Below, piece after piece: positions 1 through 11,809 of a stretch of DNA of 64,000 nt. Below the pieces are notes generated by a model. That model saw only the letters and a program-made list of their open reading frames with translations. It did no database searches and was not told the origin of the DNA. The stretch comes from Amphiura filiformis (Eukaryota; Echinodermata; Ophiuroidea; Amphilepidida; Amphiuridae). Where the stretch lies: the NCBI RefSeq assembly GCF_039555335.1, contig NC_092640.1, forward strand, positions 38,980,295-39,044,294. The letters run 5' to 3'. Each line of letters begins with the position of its first letter. Within the stretch, counting starts at the first letter, position 1. Position numbers and translations under genes: made by a program.

Positions 1-334
1 AGCACGTAGTGCGATGGAATTGAAACTCCGTTCGTCGACGTGAGGCCAGGCGATCGTCACGCTTGCAGCATGTGGACGTAGATGGCAGCAGCATTTTTCT
101 TTAATTAGCATATTCGTGACGTCATGTTAAAGTAAGTCTCCACAGCACTACGCATATTTTTTACGTAGCTTTTAGTACTATCGTGGTGGCAGCAGCATTT
201 TTCTTTACTTTTCCAAAATGGCCCCGCCCGGGAGACGCCATTGGACGCCATGTTAGTGCAGGGTAATACACAGGGAAAGCCGACGCTGTCGCCACCTTTT
301 TGTATTGCGCTAGCATATGAGTTGCAACGGCCTG

Positions 335-680
335 GTCTCCACAGCAGCCAGTTTGGTTCCGCTCCCTCCACACAAACAGTCTGCCAATAGTCACGAACTG
401 GTCCTTTTTGATTCGCTAACGGTTTTCTGCCGACGTCATCCAGTTTGACGTCAAACAAAGCTTTCAATTGGTCGATCGGCTAGACGGCTACTTTATTATT
501 CATGAGCAAGTTTGACCCGCCATCTCGCCAGCTGCTCGCCAGCTGACTGAGGTCAATCAAGTTCCCGTATGTACAGCTCTACGGCGAGATTTGTGTAGCC
601 AATCAGAAACGGCGTTATAAGTGGCCATTGGCAGACTGTTTGTGTGGAGGGAGCGTAACCAAACTGGCTGCGGAGGAGAC
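335..680. repeat. Inverted-repeat element, ~56-bp arms
   Basis: The arm at about 335-390 (starting GTCTCCACAGCAGCC) is the reverse complement of the arm at about 625-680 (ending GGCTGCGGAGGAGAC), with a few mismatches. The spacer of about 230 bp has no reading frame worth calling. This is the form of a non-autonomous inverted-repeat transposon. No target-site duplication was identified. Confidence 0.6.
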
Positions 681-718
681 TATTCGCCATAATGCATTCT
701 AGAAACGCTTGCTGTTAG

Positions 719-796
719 AATAAGAAACATTTTAATGCTAATTTATTGCACATTCTAGGGAAGCGTGGTTCCCTTTTAAAATAACCGAGTGAGAGG
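719..796 (+). repeat. Dispersed repeat, second copy at the right window edge
   Basis: The stretch containing AATGCTAATTTATTGCACAT and a following TTTTAAAATA-C/G-CGAGTG motif recurs at 63924-64000, where the window cuts it off. Similarity is high but not perfect. The right-hand limit of the element cannot be seen. Confidence 0.55.
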
Positions 797-1202
797 GTTT
801 TCAAGAAAATATTTTTCCTGTCAAAACTGAAGCATCCTCTGTATAAAAGAAAATATGAATATTAACCGCACATCATATATAACGATTCGTGATACCCAAT
901 TGTGGCACATTTGATGTCGTTCATGAGGCAGAGAATTTTATTTCAATTATATACACACCAAAATATTTCTTTAATTGAGCGAGAATGGCGATAGAAAAAA
1001 CGTTGAAAATTCCATGTATAAATGACATTAGACCCAACAAATGATTACTGTTTCGTTTTTATGGTAATCTAATCTTTTATTTCCTGAAATAAAATTATGG
1101 GTCTAATGTGGGTTAATTGTATAATTGATGAAAACATCGACGTGTATAAAAGAAGCTACAAGAAAAATGGTAGGCCACGCCACATTGATAATCTATGCTT
1201 TT

Positions 1203-2235
1203 AGTATACGGCTATGGCAAGCCAAGGGGGCCAAAAGCGTGGAACAGCTACGCGTAGCTTCTTTCTCGTTACGAGCAGCTGTTTGACCAGTCAAAATAGT
1301 CAAATTTAATCACGTGGTTGGGTCGTTAGCTGCGCGTAGTATAGTTATAGGTATCCTCTTTCACAATTATTATCTTGTAATTAATTTACGGAATTAGCAT
1401 ATAGATAACGAACAGGTAAAGGAGGCCAAATCACAGCACGTGTCAAGAGAACATGTTGCTAATGCCTGGCTAAAATGACACAAAGCATATTTATTTAGTG
1501 TTTCCAAGTTTACACCGTGTTTAATAGCAAGTAACTTTATACTCGTGCTGTATTTAGCGGTGCAGGGGATATGAAGGTCAAACAACAACTACTATACTGA
1601 TGTAAAGCGCTGTGTAAAAAGATATTGCAGGAAAGCGATATCACATGCCACTGTGTAAATATGGAGAGAGTAAAATGGGTCATCATTTTTTTTTCGGAAC
1701 GGGGGGTCCTAAATTTACAAAAGTCGGCGTCACTATTTCGGCATCAAAATGTTATGACCCCCGACTCCCACCACCGATACACCTTACCCCCTACACAGGC
1801 TAAAATTGTATTGAAATCAGTCGTTTTGAATACAATAAACACACTATCTGTAGTCATCTTGTGACTCCCTACATTTTGTCATTATCAATTTATGACCCCC
1901 CCCCCTTATTTTTCTTTCCAAAAAGTATGACCCCCTATATTTGGGATCCCTTCCGAAGAAAATGATAGCCCCTAAATATAGAACAATCATCATTCTGTTC
2001 AGATATTACTTAAATAGCACCTATACCATTTTTTTGCTGATATAGGCCTAGTCCTACTACAGATATTTTCATTTACAAAAATTAACAACGCAATATTTGT
2101 GAGAGAGGATGTTTACATCAGCTCCACGTGTTTAAAACCGCGAATCTGATTGGTTAATAAGCTGCACGTAACGAGAAAGAAGCTGCGCGTAGCTAGTCCC
2201 ACGTTCTGAGCCGCTTAGCTTGCCATATACGGCGA
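1203..2235. mobile_element. MITE-like element with ~70-bp terminal inverted repeats
   Basis: The left end (TATACGGCTATGGCAAGCC, on to CTTCTTTCTCGTTACG near 1280) is matched in reverse complement by the right end (CGTAACGAGAAAGAAGCTGC near 2166 to GGCAAG-like sequence and the mirror of TATACGGC at 2235). The interior holds a patch with repeated ATGACCCCC runs at about 1670-1980. No transposase was seen, so this is a non-autonomous DNA transposon of unassigned superfamily. Confidence 0.6.
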
Positions 2236-2267
2236 GTTCGTAGCGCACGTGTGAATCAAAATCGATA

Positions 2268-3090
2268 TAGGGTAGGTGCAGGTAATATGGGACAGCAGGT
2301 AATATGGGACACCTGTTTTCATTTTAACAAAAAAGTAGCTTAGAGAAGGTAAACACTTTAAGTTGATTTGTTAAGTGTTTAGAGACATCAATTGTGCTTC
2401 TAGAAATGCAGTTTTGGAGTCTGTGTATCAAACTCTTGGAAATCAATGCCAAAAAGAGTGAAATTGCCCAAAAAATTATGTCGTTTTTTTGGCCTGATAT
2501 AAAATCAATGACGTCACATTTTATGATTGTTTATCCAAAAACTCTGGTACTGAGGGGGCATTTGTCATTTTTTATGATCTTTAGGTGATGGGTTAAGCTT
2601 ATCAGCAGGTAAAATTCCACTGACAAGTGGCACTTTCCTTTTATAAATGATTATTTTCTCTGATTTTCAACTGAATGGGTGCAGGTAATATGGGACACAT
2701 AGGAAATTGTGTGCATTGTCAATGCGAAAAGCAAAACTATTTAGAAAATTGAATTTTCTTGTAGAAATTTGCATTTAACATTCAAAATCATGTAACAAAA
2801 ACGTTCTTAGAACAAAAGAGTGATTTTCTGAACTTTTTGATTTTCACCATAGAGATAACACAGTGTCCCATATTACCTGCACATGCAGGTAATATGGGAC
2901 ACTTGACGATGACGTCATTTTGACGTCATAGCGTCCAAACAAACATAAAAACAAGGTAACATTGCCTGTTTTATTAATCTTAAAGGACAGGTTGTTCATC
3001 ATAACAATCTCTTGTGGGCATATCTTCTTTAGTTTTTATGCAAATAAGCTAAACGTCCTTAATGGTCCCATATTACCTGCAGGTACCCTA
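2268..3090. mobile_element. Inverted-repeat element built on GCAGGTAATATGGGACA
   Basis: The ends are TAGGGTAGGTGCAGGTAAT on the left and the mirror form ATTACCTGCAGGTACCCTA on the right. The motif GCAGGTAATATGGGACA recurs inside in both orientations, near 2279, 2296, 2682, 2865 (reverse), 2884 and 3064 (reverse). There is no plausible protein. The subterminal motif copies could be transposase-binding repeats of a non-autonomous element, but that is inference. Confidence 0.65.
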
Positions 3091-3310
3091 CTATTGTCCC
3101 GACTATTGTGCGTGTAACGCCGTGTATAGCCTCATTTATAAAACACGTAGGCCTAGTTATCAACAATTGAGCGCTATTAATACACATTAATGTTTTTAAA
3201 CAAATAAAATTCCAAAATATGTTACGTTTTCTGTCTTTGCTTGTCACTTGGTATGTTGAAGAAATGAAGTTGCGATTATATTTTTAAATTTTCATCATGA
3301 CACCATCAAG

Positions 3311-3544
3311 TAGCCCTACTAGTATAGGGCCTTTTTTTTCTTTATTTTTTACACGCTATACTCGGAGACACGCTAAACCCCGAGAACTGCTTAACCCACT
3401 AACCGCTGTCCCCGAGATAAAAGGACAGCGATTAGTGGGTTGTGAGCTATCACTGGGTTTTTAGCAGTTCTCAGTTTATAGCATGGTGTCTCGGAGTATA
3501 TAGTGTGTAAAAAAGAAAAAAAAGGCCCTATACTAGTAGGGCTA
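3311..3544. mobile_element. Near-perfect palindromic MITE with 8-bp target duplication
   Basis: Arms of about 105 bp starting TAGCCCTACTAGTATAGGG fold back around a short centre near 3415-3425. The 8-bp direct repeat CCATCAAG flanks the element at 3303-3310 and 3545-3552. An 8-bp duplication is typical of hAT-type transposition. The element lies directly against the tRNA-like sequence downstream. Confidence 0.8.
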
Positions 3545-3552
3545 CCATCAAG

Positions 3553-3658
3553 CCTGATAGCCGAGCGGTCTAAGGCGCTGGTGTTATGTCAATATCCGAC
3601 GTATAGGAGTACATTATAGCGGCTGATTGCAGCGTGGGTTCGAACCCCGCCGGCGCCT
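3553..3658 (+). tRNA. tRNA-like sequence (degenerate tRNA or SINE head)
   Basis: It has a good internal box A (TAGCCGAGCGGTCTAAGG) and a perfect box B (GGTTCGAACCC), like leucine or serine tRNA genes. The 3' acceptor strand CGGCGCC has no proper 5' partner because the sequence before box A reads AAGCCTGA, and the anticodon arm cannot be folded cleanly. I read it as a tRNA pseudogene or the head of a SINE, possibly disturbed by the MITE beside it. Confidence 0.4.
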
Positions 3659-3699
3659 CTGACAAAAGAAATTTCATTTATTTTTTTAAATTTCATATT

Positions 3700-3900
3700 A
3701 TGTTAGGGAAATGTGACTGGGAGAATGTATGTATGGCGAAGAGTGGTGTGGAACGAGACTATAAAGTTGGCGTAGTTGCGTAGCCTCGTTTGCAAGTCGT
3801 GATATATCAGATAGACGGAAGAAGGATTTGTATCTGTGGCGTGATACATTGTGTAAGAGACAAACGCAAACTCTTTAGGGAGCAGTCTTGATTTACTCTT
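3700..3900. repeat. Dispersed repeat (GTTGCGTAGCCTCGTTT family)
   Basis: The segment around GGCGTAGTTGCGTAGCCTCG, followed by a GTGATA-rich stretch and an AGAGACAAACGCAAA motif, is related to 24180-24380 and 47320-47420. The open frames across it are not conserved between copies, so no gene is called. Confidence 0.5.
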
Positions 3901-4048
3901 ACCTGAGACAAGAGGTATATTCGTCTCAGCTCTTACGATCGCCAACGTGGGCAGCGAATAATGCCAGCGATTCAGGGAACCTCAAAAAATATTTGCCCAG
4001 GGATTCACCCCCCCCCCCTTTGACAATACCAAATTTCTTTGCTCCCAG

Positions 4049-5271
4049 TTTAGGGGCTGATGTGCAATAATTATGAGCGGCCCACACCGACACCGCCTGG
4101 CTAATAATTATTTGGTGCAGAAGGGACACTAAAATGAATACACGGGATCGATACACGTGAATTGCTATGCACGATTTTGATATCAGACGAAAATCTTCTG
4201 ATACCGGGTTAGAAAATGATGAATATCTCCCGTCATGATTTTTTTCTCAAGAAACCAGATTTGGTCTCATAAACTTGGAAATACGTGTTGAACAGATATG
4301 ATAGTCGCTAGAATGCGCTTTGAAAATTGGCCGTGCGCTTTGAACTCAAAATTTGACCATTTTATATTGCGTTGGTCCTGTTATGGACTACAGCGTGCAG
4401 CGTGTAGCTGCACTCACTGTAGGCAGTATAAAGTCGATGACCATTGACCTCAATGGGGTATACAAGCTTAATCACGCACAACCAAGATCGATTACCCGGC
4501 TATTGTGAGTAGCCTTAGTTATGTCCCTCGACTAATTATTAGTTTAAAAGAGCTTTAAAGGTTTGAACCAAATGGCTAATCGTGGCTGTGGATTTACCTA
4601 CCATGGCGATTCCTGCCATGAAGATATAGGGTCGAAGACACTGTGCGGCCCACCAAAAATTGCTTTCCCCCTTCTCGGCCTGCCAAAAAATCTTTGCCCG
4701 CCCCCGGATATGCCAAGTTTATGGGATCCCAATTTGCAAACCTTAAAATGATCTAGGCCTATACATGTTGCGACTCGCATGCGAGCAGGAAAATTGGCAT
4801 ATTTAAGCATTTCCGTACGGTTTTCCTAAGCCTTTATAGAGCGTTTTATTTAAAAGGCGCCCCAAGAACAGGGCTGTCAACTCTCACGCATTGACTGTGA
4901 GTCTCACGCATTGGGTCACTTTCTCACGCCTAGGTAGTAAATCTCACGCAAAAAGCTGGAAAATGAGTAAAATCTCACGCATCATCATGAATAATTTATC
5001 GCTCTTACCCCCCCCGCTTTTAGCTGCTTTTCACATTCCCGAGCGCCGTGGCTCAAATAATCGTGGTACAAAATGAACATTGGAGTCGGCAAATCCCGGT
5101 ACGCCTGTCTCACGCCAAGCAATTCCAAAAAGTTGACAGCCCTGCCCAAGAATGTGTGCCAAAAATCACTTGCCCCCCCTCTCGGCCCCGCCCCCCTTTT
5201 GGCTTGCCAAAACATTTTTGCCCCCCCCCCCAATTTTACCCTCCCCCAGGGTGCATAATTAATGCACAGCC
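4049..5271. repeat. C-rich repeat ending in a GGGGCTG..CATAATTA inverted repeat
   Basis: The left end near 4049 (AGGGGCTGATGTGCAATAAT) and the right end near 5271 (mirror of GTGCATTAATTATGCAC plus CAGCCCCT) are inverted copies. Inside are runs of CCAAAAATC-GCTTGCCCCCC type and a GGGATCCCAATTTGCAAA segment, both repeated at 12780-13015 and 31565-31985. Several open frames cross it in both directions. All reflect poly-C/poly-G runs and are not supported as genes. Confidence 0.5.
4869..5144. mobile_element. hAT-type MITE with internal CTCACGC repeats
   Basis: The termini are CAGGGCTGTCAACT on the left and AGTTGACAGCCCTG on the right, flanked by the perfect 8-bp duplication CCCAAGAA (4861-4868 and 5145-5152). 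Inside, TCTCACGC occurs at least five times at irregular spacing. Ends of CAGGG type and an 8-bp duplication are standard for hAT elements. It is inserted into the older C-rich repeat. Confidence 0.85.
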
Positions 5272-5274
5272 CCT

Positions 5275-7000
5275 TTTATGCCAGATTTTTAAAGAATCGC
5301 ATGTCTGGCAGAAAATGTACCACTTACCTTCCCGCTCACACTGAACCAGACTGTCCACCCCCCGGTCCATCCACTGGTCACCTGAGCGTGAATCCCACCC
5401 ATAAATATTAGGGACCATTCACAAACACTTGTTGGGTGGCCTGATGCAAAAAAAATTAATCACAAAAAATTTCAGCCCCCCCCTTTTCATGTCTCAAAAA
5501 TTTCAGGGCCCCCTATTTGACATGAAAATTATGGGTCAACCCCATACTATAGAAAAGCACTGGCCTAAACTCAATTTTCCTGGGAAAATTTGTGGTCAAT
5601 TTTTTCAGGGCACCTGCTTAGGAGGGTCAAAACTTTGAAGGGCCCCTCCATTTTGCATCATGCCCCCAAAAAGTGTTTGTGAACGTTCCCTTAAAATATA
5701 TCAAAATCCTTGGAAAGGGTAGGCCTACCCCAAAATGGTGGCGCATAGGGCGTACCAACCATGGAGAACCCCCACCCGAGTTTTTAATACCACAAAAACA
5801 TGCAAAAAATTGGCTATAAAAAATTATGAGCCCCCAGGCCAGGGGGTAAAATTCCCAAGTTCCTATAAATGGGTGTGCCAAAATTTGTTTGTCCCCCACC
5901 CCCTCTCAGCCTGACAGCCTCTCGGCCTGCCAAAGAATTTTTGCCCCCCCCCTCAATTTTACCCTCATGTTTCTACAAGTTTGGGTGTAATATCAGTGAT
6001 GCCCAAAAATCTGAAGATGCTAAAAATCAGTTGCCCTTTCCCTTTTGACATGCCAAAAAATATTTTTCCCCACTTGGCCTGCCAAAACCCCTTTGCCTGC
6101 CCCTATAATTCACCGCCCCTGCATAGGCATAGATCCCAGGGGGGATGGTCAGGGGTGGTGATCAATACAATCATCCCCCAATGTTTTTTTTTATTATTCC
6201 CTGTACTTCGGGGACTGGTGGAAAAAAAAAGACACAACAGAGATGTAAGCCACGGCCATTCCCAATGTTGACGCCTGTACAATGTGGGTTTCTGACCATA
6301 TTAACCTTATATTTGGCCATTTTAGCCTCAAAATTACCCATTTTTGCACGCTTCACACACATGTATTCCACTTTTGCCAGTTATTATTCTGTCGCCAAAA
6401 GGTGCTGCATTCACTTCAAGAATTTTCCCAACCTCATCCCCCACCAATGTCAAAAAGAAATCTACCCACTGTACCCCTGGGGTAGGTCCTACACATAATT
6501 AGGCCTATAATTGCTCCTCCCCTTCCCCATCCCCACTACCTGGACCAAGATCTGGACCCCAGCTCTCCACACTGACCTCCATCTTTTACCCTGGAGCTCC
6601 AGGGCCCACCGCAGTGGCGTAGATTTCTTTTTGACATGGGGGGGGGTGATGGGGTTGTAAAAATGCAGCATCTTTTGGCCACAGAATACGTTTATGGTAA
6701 AAATGTGCACGAAGCGTGCGGAAAAGTTTGCCTAACTGATGAATATGGTGCAAAAGTGGAATAAATGCGCTCAAAGCGCATGGAAAATGGCCAAATATCA
6801 GGATAATTTTGTCAGAAACTCACATACAGGTGTCAACATAATTATAGATCAGAAATGATCAAAATTAAGGAAATAATGGGTTAAGCCACTAATTGCAACA
6901 TAATCCATTTAATCACCAATTCACCATTCATTTCAGAAAAGCATATTAAATAATGTATCAAAAGTCCCAGAATTTAGAAGTTGGTCAAATCTTGTTAAAA
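5275..7000. other. C-rich, low-complexity non-coding stretch
   Basis: Repeated CCAAAA and poly-C patches (5470-5530, 5890-6120) and a GGCGTAGATTTC-type transposon end near 6613 are present. The open frames here have biased composition (Pro, Phe, Gly or Trp), no domain and no splice-site support. I see no gene. Confidence 0.5.
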
Positions 7001-7011
7001 ACCATACCGAA

Positions 7012-7264
7012 AAAAACTCCATACTTAGCATATGTGCTTACTATCAAGCGCTTTTGAAAACATGAAATTTTACCAAAGTCCAATTTTTCCAACTGAGCTA
7101 ATGAATGGGGTTGATAAACACATTTGCAGGTTTACAGGTTTGTATATAACTATGTGTATGGATGATTTGCTAAAAACCCTTTACACTTTGAATGGGGCAT
7201 TTAATGTTTGCACGTTTTAAAAGGGCTCAATAGTAAGCACATATGCTAACTATCGAGTTTTTAC
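7012..7264. mobile_element. Palindromic MITE with TTAGCATATGTGCTTACTAT arms
   Basis: The left arm (about 7012-7056) and the right arm (about 7208-7264) are reverse complements over about 45 bp, including the 20-mer in the call. The interior of about 150 bp is AT-rich and non-coding. Confidence 0.65.
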
Positions 7265-7531
7265 GGTATCTATGTAAATTGCTCTTATTTATATAAGGAT
7301 TCAGAATAGTTTGACCCCTCTCCTACAAACAGTTCTTAGAGTTCTAGGCAAAAATGTCAACATTTTGGGGTCCACAATAATTGAAAAATATTTTCATCCA
7401 ATCGGTCTCAAATTGTTCCTTTGACAAAAATGAATCAAAATAAAAACAATTGCAATGTTTTTATGTAACATCATAAAACAGGTCAAGGTCAGCAGGGCTC
7501 AATGGATTTTGATCTTTATGGCCATGTCACC

Positions 7532-8126
7532 AAGGTAACTAGACCCTCCCTCGGGTCCGTGGAGAACGACTGGTAATGTAGATTACATAGCATTAAAAAT
7601 ATTGTTGCCTTGCGCATACCATGTCCCCAGACCGCGTACGCGTGCCAGATGAGCTCAATACCGTTCAGTTGTTTACAAGTGTCCCAAACTCGATCTCCAG
7701 CGCAGCGCATCACATCATTTGAATTGAAACTGGGGCGGGGCTATCATATAATTGACACCAGAATCACGGGCTTAGTTGAACGATTTTTTGGAAGTGAAAT
7801 CTCTAACACTTCGGAACAGTCTCGGCGTGGGGAGCGGTCACTGAAATTTAGCGTTCAATATAGGAGGTGTGATTAGTGTAGTGGCATCAATTTGTGTAGA
7901 AAGAGGAATTGGTTTTGGGCGCTGTGAATTGGTTTTGGGCGCTGTGTATTTAGAATCGGGGTGGGTGAAGGACTATGGCATATTTTTATAGGCTATTATG
8001 TAGGCCTATCGTTCCATTATCCAGGCCGGACCGAACCGAGACTGTGGGACAGTCTACAAGGTAACTAGACCCTCCCTCGGGTCCGTGGAGAACGACTGGT
8101 AATGTAGATTACATAGCATTAAAAAT
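7532..8126 (+). repeat. 457-bp repeat body flanked by identical 69-bp direct repeats
   Basis: The 69-bp segment at 7532-7600 (AAGGTAACTAGACCCTCCCT at its start) is repeated at 8058-8126. Between them is a body (7601-8057) nearly identical to 13443-13903. Direct repeats around a conserved body could mean a miniature LTR-like element or part of a longer tandem array. The repeats do not start TG or end CA, and no target duplication is visible. The 88-codon frame inside is identical in both copies only because the DNA is. Confidence 0.75.
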
Positions 8127-9480
8127 CAACCCAATACACGGACCCTCCCAGTCTGTAGGCAATTTGACTTCCAGCTCCCACAAACTGCTGGAAGTTCACT
8201 TTTACGGATTTGGAGTCACGCAATCTTTCTATATACCACGTCCGTGTTCTTACTGCCTCACCGTTTGTGTAAGCAGTGGTGTAAGCGACTACAATTACCG
8301 ACCAATCAATGCAGCTTGGCGGCGCGGCGATATTGGAAGAAGCTTCCCTTGATAAATAATGAGCAAACATTTGCAAACCGCACGCGCACATGTACGCATA
8401 TGGACAATAGGACTAAATCAAGTCGAGTGGTTTATTTACATAACGCGTAATGTTGATCGAGTTTGACAGTGATACAGTGTCTTTACCATTTATTAGTGAT
8501 TTGAAACTTTTAAGAATTGAGTAATTTTTCCGAGTAATTGAAATGCAAGATATTTTATTTTAGGCTGGGTTTTAGGTATGTTTTTTTACTGCTGAGAATT
8601 CTGTGCTGAATGTAATATGGGATCAGTTCCCGAAGGATTTGAAGGAAGTGGGATTGGAATTACATTTGACAAACAATATCAAAAACATTGAAAGAAAGTA
8701 TATTCAAAATATCATGAATATTGATTTGTTTGTTTTTGTTTGTTTTTAATTCTTTTTTTTTTTTTTTTGTTATAGTGAGTCTTCGGTGAAGGAAAATTAT
8801 ACCCCCACCCCACCCCCAAAAGGGTACTCAACTATAAATCTAAAAATCATTTTTGAATAAAATTTCAAGCAAATTATGCCCATAAATCAGAATATTCTTT
8901 TACTTCATTTATAACAAAGTGAATCTTGCTATACTTTTGGCTTTTCATGGGGACGTAGAAGAAGGAAATTTGCACCCAAAAAAGAGTCAAGATTCTTCAT
9001 TTTGTGGAGTTTCCTAAAATTCTATCTATGAATAAAAATTGTAAAAAAATCAATTATGTTTTTATTCTATAGTAACTACAGAAGTATCGTGATAAAATAA
9101 AGCAGGGGTGGCAGAAGAAGGGACGGCAAAAGAATTATTAAAAATAGACATGATAGAAAAAAAAAATAAAAACATTTGTGCCCGCTGAGAGAAAAAAGTT
9201 AACATTGCACGTATAGTAGGCCTATGCATAAAAAACATACAGTCGGGTCGATCGGAAGTAGGTCTTATAATAGGCCTGCAATTACTTTAGGCATTGCTTG
9301 AAGGCGGGTCCTCGTCCTAAAAGCATGTGAAAATTACTGCCGGCCCGCCAATATTCAGGGCCCGTCGCGCGTCGTCACATTTTGTGACCAAGTCAGTATT
9401 ATTAAGACGGACTCTGTGCTGACTTTAACACCAATACATGCATGCTTTAATATTGTGAGTCTCAACTCTCAAGTCTTGTA
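8127..9480. other. No gene recognised
   Basis: AT-rich sequence with a short CpG-richer patch at 8220-8450 and a poly-T tract at 8752-8768. Open frames at 8164-8450 overlap in three frames without any domain or splice pattern. Confidence 0.4.
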
Positions 9481-9489
9481 AAGCAATGA

Positions 9490-10450
9490 TTTAAATAGTG
9501 TAAAAATGATGCACCAAATGGCTTCAATTGGGCCTTCATTTTGAACATTATTTCACAACTTCTGAGGGGGAACATCCCCTCAAACACCCCCTGCGTAGTG
9601 GATAAACAAGTAGCCATTTTCGCTTCTGCTTTCAATATTTGCCAGACTTCAAACTAAAATTTTACACAAAATAGTGCCAAAATGGTCCACCATATCGCTT
9701 CAATTAGGTCTTCATTTTGCCAAAGTTTCTTACATCCCCCTCAGACACCCCCCTGTAGTGCACAAACAAGTAGCCATTTTTTGCTTTCGACACTTTCCAA
9801 TTTATGTTAAACACAATTTATATAAGCTAATATGTAGGGAAAACGTGTCCATTAAATTAGCACGAAAGGCTTCATGGACCGCCCATTTCACAATTTTTTT
9901 CGGCTTTTCAAACTAAAATTGTACACTCTAGGCCTTTAGTGTCAAAATGGTCCACCAAATCGCTTCAATTAGGTCTTCATTATGCAAAAGTTTCTTACTT
10001 CTAAGGGGGAACATCCGCCCTCAGACACCCCTCTGCATTGTGGCCAAACATATAACCATTTCCGCTTCTGTTTGGAACATTTCCCAATTTTTGTTTAACA
10101 CAATTCATAGGCCTACAATAATAGGGAAAACTTGTCCACAAAATTCGCGCAAAAGGTTTCATGGACCGCTCATTTCACAATTGTTTGGGCTTTTTCCAAC
10201 TAAAATTTTACACTCTATAGTGTCAAAATGGTCCATCAAATCGCTTCAATTAGGTCTTCATTTTGCACAAATTTCTTACTCCTCAGGAGGAACATCCCCC
10301 CTCAGACACCCCCCCGGCCCCTGCGTTGTGGTCAAACAAATTACCATTTTTCGTTTCTGCTTTCGACATTTACCAATTTTTGTTTAACATGTTTAACACA
10401 ATAAATTTACAGGAAAAACTTGTCCAAGAAATAAAAAAAATAAAAACCTG
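9490..10450 (+). repeat. Tandem repeat with ~290-bp unit (three to four copies)
   Basis: Units share, in order, ATCGCTTCAATTAGGTCTTC, a CCCCTCAGACACCCC segment, a CATTTTCGCTTCTG-like segment, a CTTCATGGACC segment and AACTAAAATTTTACAC. Clear unit starts are near 9680, 9945 and 10215. Related units lie in reverse orientation at 48880-49460. The open frames reading through are not independently supported. Confidence 0.7.
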
Positions 10451-11589
10451 CGCGAAATGCCAAGAAGGTATGCCTACGATCCCCAAGGTGTCAAATGAAA
10501 ACAAAGTCCCTCCCCGGCTGATGCAACATGGTTCAGCTATATAGTGACAACCGCTCTAGTAGGCCTATTTGGTATGTCGGCACACAGACGGCTAGCGGCT
10601 CGTTGGCAATCATTGACTCTTATACACCCCCTAATGAAAAAGGTCTGGCGACGCCCCTGTATCTATGAATAAAAATTGTAAGAAATTAATACATTTGGAG
10701 CTGGGGCAAACATTTTTTACTCAGTCGTCTCGAAGGGTGGGGCAAGCAATGTTACTTTTTCCAGCCGAGAAGGGGGGGGGGGGAAGCAAGCGATTTTTGT
10801 CACATATTCATGGGACGTCTTCAGTGCCGCCGAGAGCCATTACGGGCCCCGGGGGCAATGTGAACACACGGGACCCTTTGATCAGTGATGTGCAGGACTT
10901 CATAAACAGTGATAAGTATGTGTGTGTGTGGGGGGGGGGCAACAGTGGCGTGAGTGGTGAGGGACGGAGGTTGGTGTAAAATCCTTAAACATAATGTTGC
11001 AGCGGAGCAAAAGTAGCATGTTTAGCTGCCAATAAATCAAATATGAACATTGAAGGAGACAAATGGCAAAGCGCGCACAAATTTGCAATTCTAAAGTGGC
11101 ATTTTGCTCCCAAATAAAGTTTCTCTTAACAACTTACACAGAAGTGCAAAAAAAATTGCCAATTTTAAGCCAATTTAAGCTAAAATGATCCAAGTATGAA
11201 TCGTTAAGTTGGTCAAAATTTGCAATTTGAATTAGCGAGTTTTGCTCCCAGATTGGACTTATTGAAACCATAGGTATTGAAACAAACTCCGTGCGAAGCG
11301 CGGAAAAATTGCCAATTTTAAAGGTAAATGATCAAATAGGCCTAATAAACTGATGGGCACAATGCGGGCAAAGCGCGCGAAAATGTGCAATTAGTGTTCC
11401 CACGATTAAGCTGCACTCTCCTGATTTCTCAAAGATTTCATTATATCGAGGATGATCAAACAGAAAATCAAGTGAAATATTTATTAGAGGGTGTGCTTCA
11501 AAGGCTATCTTGGTTTTTTTTTTTAATGCACGTCTCTTTTCTTTTGCTTTTTTTTTTTTTTTACGGGCCCGCAATTTGTTTGATTTTTA

Positions 11590-11765
11590 TGAGCCGTACG
11601 CGTAAGAAGAGCAAAGAAAACAGACCTTATAATGGACCCGTGCAAAGAAAAGACACCGTAGTGGGCCCGTAAAAAGCAAAGAAAAGATACCATAGGCCCG
11701 TAAAGGAAAGAAAAGAGACCTCAGTGAGTATGTAAGCAAAGAAAAGATACCTTAGTGCTCTGCGT
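11590..11765 (+). repeat. ~37-bp subrepeat array, left part
   Basis: About four or five units of the form GGCCCGTAAAAAGCAAAGAA plus AAGATACC-TTAGT. The array resumes at 12484 after the inserted palindromic element. Confidence 0.65.
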
Positions 11766-11809
11766 GCTAGCCATGCGCTTCAATGGAAAAAGTTAAAAAT
11801 CTAATTTTT

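Noticed and set aside
3553..3658. Functional tRNA-Leu gene with intron
   Set aside because: The 5' acceptor strand does not pair with the 3' strand and no clean anticodon arm can be drawn; kept only as tRNA-like.
7610..7876. 88-codon frame with an identical translation at 13426-13719
   Set aside because: The protein identity follows from near-identical repeat DNA. There is no domain, splice pattern or synonymous-site bias visible.
11332..11574. Lys/Arg-rich basic protein
   Set aside because: It is caused by poly-T/TTTTC tracts read in reverse inside a transposon.
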